The position numbers were made by a program, and so were the translations under genes. A stretch of 64,000 bases of DNA from JAWPMT01 sp965267435 (GTDB taxonomy: Bacteria; Bacteroidota; Bacteroidia; Cytophagales; Cyclobacteriaceae): contig OZ253960.1 of NCBI GenBank assembly GCA_965267435.1, forward strand, positions 4,340,001 to 4,404,000. The letters run 5' to 3'. How positions within the stretch are numbered: the first letter of the stretch is position 1; every line of letters begins with the position of its first letter. Under the pieces are notes generated by a model, which saw only the letters and a program-made list of their open reading frames with translations, searched no databases and was not told where the DNA came from. Of the stretch, positions 60,865-64,000 are shown piece after piece.

Positions 60865-62742
60865 TCAGGCCAGCTTTATAAGTACATCGTCGTCAAAAAC
60901 ATCTTCGCCCTCGCTTACGAGGATCTCGGTGACTATGCCTTCTTCTTCACTCTTCACGGCATTGGTCACTTTCATGGATTCGATGTACAATACAACGTCC
61001 CCCTTGTTGATCTGGTCGCCGACCTTAACGGCTTTTTCTCCAGCGTCTTTTGTCAGGTATACTTTCCCCTCGAGAGGTGCTGTAATGGCCTTAGTAGAAG
61101 CCGCAGCTACAGGTGCAGGGGCAGGGGCCGTTGCTGCGGGCGCACCTTGCGCGGCTGGTGCCTCTTCGCCATAAGCGATGGAAACATTGAATTTCTCGCC
61201 ATTTACGTCGATCTGGAGAGATTTTGGTCTCGCCGTCGCCCGTCCATTGCTGCTCACCGCTACTTCGGTGGTTTCCGCCTTGGCACCTCTCCGCTTCGCA
61301 AGATCAGCTTCAAAATCCTTCTTGGCCTTGCCACTCATATACGCCTCGTACTGCTGAGGGTGCATGGCATATTCGAAGAGTTCTTCGTCATCCTGGCCAG
61401 TATCCCAGCCCTTTTCCTCCATCTCTTTGCGCAAGTCGTCCAATACGTCTGGATAGAGGTCCTGAGGGTCACCATCAAAGAATTCTCTGTTTTGCTCTGC
61501 TGCCAGGTCCTTCAATTCAGGAGCGATCTCGCCCGGCACCCGACCTGACTTTCCAAGCAACATGTCCCAGTTATTGTCATCCAACAAAGACCATCGCTCT
61601 TTGCCTTTCTCCATCTGCATCACATTGACCAGTGCTGCATTCTTCACATATTGGCTGTAAGGGGTCACGAGCGGCGGGTAGCCCATCTTTGGCCATATTT
61701 CCTCTACTTCGTCAAATAGCTTGATGAGCAGGTCATCCTGCGTCAGTTTAGGCTCACTGTTCTTTTCCTTCCACTTATTGAGGCTCGTCAGGTTGTTCTC
61801 CAGATCAGCCATCAAGCTGCCCATCATACCACCAGGCAAGCCAGGACCTATGAGGAGAGCGTTCATCAGTCGATTCTTCGGATTGATGTAGTAGCCCAAA
61901 AAGTCGTCAATGAATTCTTGTGTGAGTGCACGGGCCTGCATGTAGGCCTTCATGTTGATGTCTGGCACAGAGAAGCCGGCATCACGCAAGACTTCGTGCA
62001 CTGTAAGAAGGTCTGCATGGCCAGTACCGAACGACAAGGGCTCCATTCCCACATCGATAAAGTCGACTCCAGCACGAGCACACTCCAACGAAGAGGCCAC
62101 TGAGAATCCCGGACCAGAGTGCCCGTGATAGGTGACCAGAATATCATTCTTGATTTGTTTGATGCCTTCTACCAGCTTGCCCATGCTTGCAGGCCTGCCA
62201 ATACCCGCCATGTCTTTGATGCAGATCTCCTGCGCGCCCATATTGATGAGCTCTCCAGCCATGTTGAGATAGTACTCGACCGTATGTAGCGCAGAATGGG
62301 TGATACAAAGCGCACCCTGTGCGATCATCCCGCCTTCCTTAGCATACTCTATTGATAGCTTGAGATTGCGTGTATCGTTGAGTCCGTCAAACGATCGCGA
62401 AATATCCGTGCCCTGGATCTTCTTGAGCTTGAACATCAATCTCCGGACATCTCTTGGCACCGGGTACATCCTCAGCCCATTGAGTCCCCGCTCGAGCATG
62501 TGTGTCTCTATACCGGCGTCATTGAAAGCCTGAGTCCACTCCCTTACGGATTTATTGGGGTTCTCACCATAGAGGAGGTTGATTTGCTCAAATCCACCGC
62601 CATTGGTTTCGACCCGTCTGAAACATCCCATTTCGACGATGGGCTCGGCGACTTTCACAAGCTGATCAACCCGGGGCATGTACTTACCTGAGGACTGCCA
62701 CATGTCTCTGTATATGAGACTGAGACCAATTTCTTTTCCCAT
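60865..62742 (-). CDS. oadA: Oxaloacetate decarboxylase subunit alpha with fused biotin carrier
   Basis: Carboxyltransferase of the Na+-translocating decarboxylase (625 residues). The N-terminal TIM barrel starts GLSLIYRDMWQSSGKYMP and has CFRRVETNGGGFEQINLLYG, QEICIKDMAGIGRP and the metal-site ILVTYHGHSGPG. A helical conserved-carboxylase domain follows (MMGSLMADLENNLTSL, EIWPKMGYPPLVTPYSQYVK). After an Ala/Pro linker (AAQGAPAATAPAPAPVAAAS) comes the biotinyl domain with Lys591 in ESMKV, where EAMKM is usual. The start overlaps oadG by one base. Substrate could be oxaloacetate or methylmalonyl-CoA, but the barrel favours a 2-oxo acid. Confidence 0.94.
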   Translation of the reverse strand: MGKEIGLSLIYRDMWQSSGKYMPRVDQLVKVAEPIVEMGCFRRVETNGGGFEQINLLYGENPNKSVREWTQAFNDAGIETHMLERGLNGLRMYPVPRDVRRLMFKLKKIQGTDISRSFDGLNDTRNLKLSIEYAKEGGMIAQGALCITHSALHTVEYYLNMAGELINMGAQEICIKDMAGIGRPASMGKLVEGIKQIKNDILVTYHGHSGPGFSVASSLECARAGVDFIDVGMEPLSFGTGHADLLTVHEVLRDAGFSVPDINMKAYMQARALTQEFIDDFLGYYINPKNRLMNALLIGPGLPGGMMGSLMADLENNLTSLNKWKEKNSEPKLTQDDLLIKLFDEVEEIWPKMGYPPLVTPYSQYVKNAALVNVMQMEKGKERWSLLDDNNWDMLLGKSGRVPGEIAPELKDLAAEQNREFFDGDPQDLYPDVLDDLRKEMEEKGWDTGQDDEELFEYAMHPQQYEAYMSGKAKKDFEADLAKRRGAKAETTEVAVSSNGRATARPKSLQIDVNGEKFNVSIAYGEEAPAAQGAPAATAPAPAPVAAASTKAITAPLEGKVYLTKDAGEKAVKVGDQINKGDVVLYIESMKVTNAVKSEEEGIVTEILVSEGEDVFDDDVLIKLA

Positions 62743-62981
62743 TACTGTAATTTTTCGATTTTGGTGATGACCCCTTTTCCCTGAGTTACTGCTTCGACAG
62801 CAGCAGTTACCACGGCTACCTTCTTACTTGATATGGAGGAGTCTGTAGGGCCCTGATCAGCGGGCAAGTATCGATTGACGAAATATATCAGCAGATTCCC
62901 GACGGAAACTACCAGGAAAAGGACCACAAATACCGTGATCATCCCGATCAATAATAGGGTCAACGCTGTATATAGAGCCAT
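62742..62981 (-). CDS. oadG: Oxaloacetate decarboxylase subunit gamma
   Basis: Small membrane subunit of 79 residues that assembles the pump. It has one N-terminal helix (ALTLLLIGMITVFVVLFLVV, about 6-25), then SVGNLLIYFVNRYLPADQG and a cytoplasmic tail (VTAAVEAVTQGKGVITKIEK). OadG is hard to detect by similarity; identity rests on this topology and on placement right before oadA, with a one-base overlap. It is the first gene of the operon and infB lies upstream on the same strand. Confidence 0.88.
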   Translation of the reverse strand: MALYTALTLLLIGMITVFVVLFLVVSVGNLLIYFVNRYLPADQGPTDSSISSKKVAVVTAAVEAVTQGKGVITKIEKLQ

Positions 62982-63086
62982 AAATGTCTCAAGTTTCGGG
63001 CCTCAAAATAGCAAAATCTACTCGGAGCACTGAATGACATTCGTCAGAAAACTAAGTGGGGTTTATTCTCTGCGATGTCCGGAAGC

Positions 63087-64000
63087 TTACAACGTGCGCT
63101 TCACTTCTTTTACTTCGAATCCTTCGATCACGTCACCGACCTTGATGTCATTGAAATTTTTGATTGAAACACCGCACTCGTAGCCGTTCTTCACCTCGTT
63201 GACATCGTCTTTGAAGCGCTTCAACTGATTGATCTCGCCAGTGTATACGACAATACCATCTCGAATGAGTCTCACCTGGTTGCTTCTCTTGACCAAACCG
63301 TCCGTCACGTAGCAACCAGCCACCGTTCCGACCTTCGATATTTTGAAAACTTCTCTGACTTCGATGTTTCCAGTGATGACCTCTTCGGAAGTTGGCTCGA
63401 GTAGACCCTCCATCGCATCTTTCAGCTCGTTGATGGCATCATAGATGATTGAGTAGAGTCTGATCTCGATTTCCTCGTTTTCCGCCAGCTTGCGTGCTCC
63501 AGCCGATGGTCTCACCTGGAAGCCAATGATGATCGCGTCAGAGGCTGATGCCAACAGTACGTCGGACTCTGAGATCTGGCCAACGCCTTTGTGAATGATA
63601 TTGACCTGGATCTCGTCGGTTGACAGCTTCAGCAAAGAATCGCCGAGGGCTTCCACAGAACCGTCCACATCACCTTTGACAATGACGTTGAGTTCCTTAA
63701 AGCTTCCAATCGCCAGTCGACGGCCGATTTCATCCAATGTGATATGCTTCTTCGTGCGCATACTTTGCTCACGAATGATCTGCTCACGTTTCGTGGCAAT
63801 TTCCCGCGCCTCACGATCGGTTTCCATGATATTGAATCGATCACCTGCCTGAGGAGCTCCATCCAATCCCAGCATCTGCACTGGTGTGGAAGGACCCGCC
63901 GTTTTCAGCTGCTTTCCACGGTGGTCGAACATGGCTTTGATCTTACCAAAGTGCGATCCCGCCAGCAGGACATCACCAATTTTCATAGAGCCCGACTGGA
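63087..64000 (-). CDS. infB: Translation initiation factor IF-2, 3' part (5' end off window)
   Basis: The C-terminal ~303 residues of the GTPase that places fMet-tRNA on the 30S subunit. The frame runs into the right edge (QSGSMKIGDVLLAG...), so the first visible Met is internal. Visible parts: the end of the first beta-barrel (FGKIKAMFDHRGKQ), the IF-2 domain 3 core (LNVIVKGDVDGSVEALGDSL, VNIIHKGVGQISESDVLLAS, IIIGFQVRPSAGARKLAENE) and the fMet-tRNA-binding final barrel (VFKISKVGTVAGCYVTDGLV, GYECGVSIKNFNDIKVGDVI). Stop at 63087. It shows no unusual residues. Confidence 0.96.
   Translation of the reverse strand, partial: QSGSMKIGDVLLAGSHFGKIKAMFDHRGKQLKTAGPSTPVQMLGLDGAPQAGDRFNIMETDREAREIATKREQIIREQSMRTKKHITLDEIGRRLAIGSFKELNVIVKGDVDGSVEALGDSLLKLSTDEIQVNIIHKGVGQISESDVLLASASDAIIIGFQVRPSAGARKLAENEEIEIRLYSIIYDAINELKDAMEGLLEPTSEEVITGNIEVREVFKISKVGTVAGCYVTDGLVKRSNQVRLIRDGIVVYTGEINQLKRFKDDVNEVKNGYECGVSIKNFNDIKVGDVIEGFEVKEVKRTL

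Overview
The window is ordinary chromosome of a Bacteroidota bacterium, most likely a marine or saline member of the Cytophagales or a related order. Evidence for the phylum: proteins with type IX secretion C-terminal sorting domains, a PorZ-like gene next to recO, two DUF6089-type barrel proteins ahead of uppS-bamA-ompH-ompH, DUF6443/RHS proteins and TAnnTTTG-type promoter boxes. A Na+-pumping oxaloacetate decarboxylase and a Na+:solute symporter with its small DUF4212 subunit suggest a sodium-based energy economy. Order and genus cannot be fixed from the sequence alone.

Layout. 1-3602 (minus): Na+ symporter pair, a ZIP metal transporter, a class I methyltransferase and ApbE. 3672-6687 (plus): ruvB, queG, purU. 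6751-7239 (minus): a small lipoprotein with a recognisable promoter. 7455-9570 is a mobile-element patch: an intact IS3-type element with a programmed frameshift site, then a frameshifted REP-associated transposase between two inverted GC-rich palindromes, then a remnant reading frame. 9740-23260 (minus) is a 13.5 kb apparent operon of four genes: a tail-fibre-like secreted protein, two very large RHS/YD-repeat proteins and a small membrane-anchored protein. It looks like a secreted polymorphic-toxin-type system and is the most interesting locus here. 23717-28209 (plus): a lipoprotein coupled to a 1,346-residue Asp-box propeller protein with a type IX sorting domain. 28484-29788 (minus): a PLP aminotransferase.

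29990-44071 is mostly plus-strand housekeeping: purH; the rod-shape operon mreB-mreC-mreD-mrdA-rodA; a 2Fe-2S ferredoxin, tdk, porZ-like and recO in a tightly overlapping run; then a 2OG-Fe(II) oxygenase joined to a chromate transporter. A perfect bidirectional terminator at 44070-44097 separates these from a long minus-strand envelope cluster: yqeY, cvpA, a small ORF, CBS, nadK, two barrel proteins, uppS, bamA, ompH, ompH. pdxJ and an alpha/beta hydrolase diverge from it.

54887-64000: a frameshifted DUF2905 gene that no single open frame reveals, an RsmI-like methyltransferase, metK, a DJ-1/PfpI lipoprotein, an aldo/keto reductase, a short-chain dehydrogenase, the oadG-oadA-oadB sodium pump and the 3' end of infB. 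I saw no rRNA, tRNA, CRISPR array or recognisable riboswitch.
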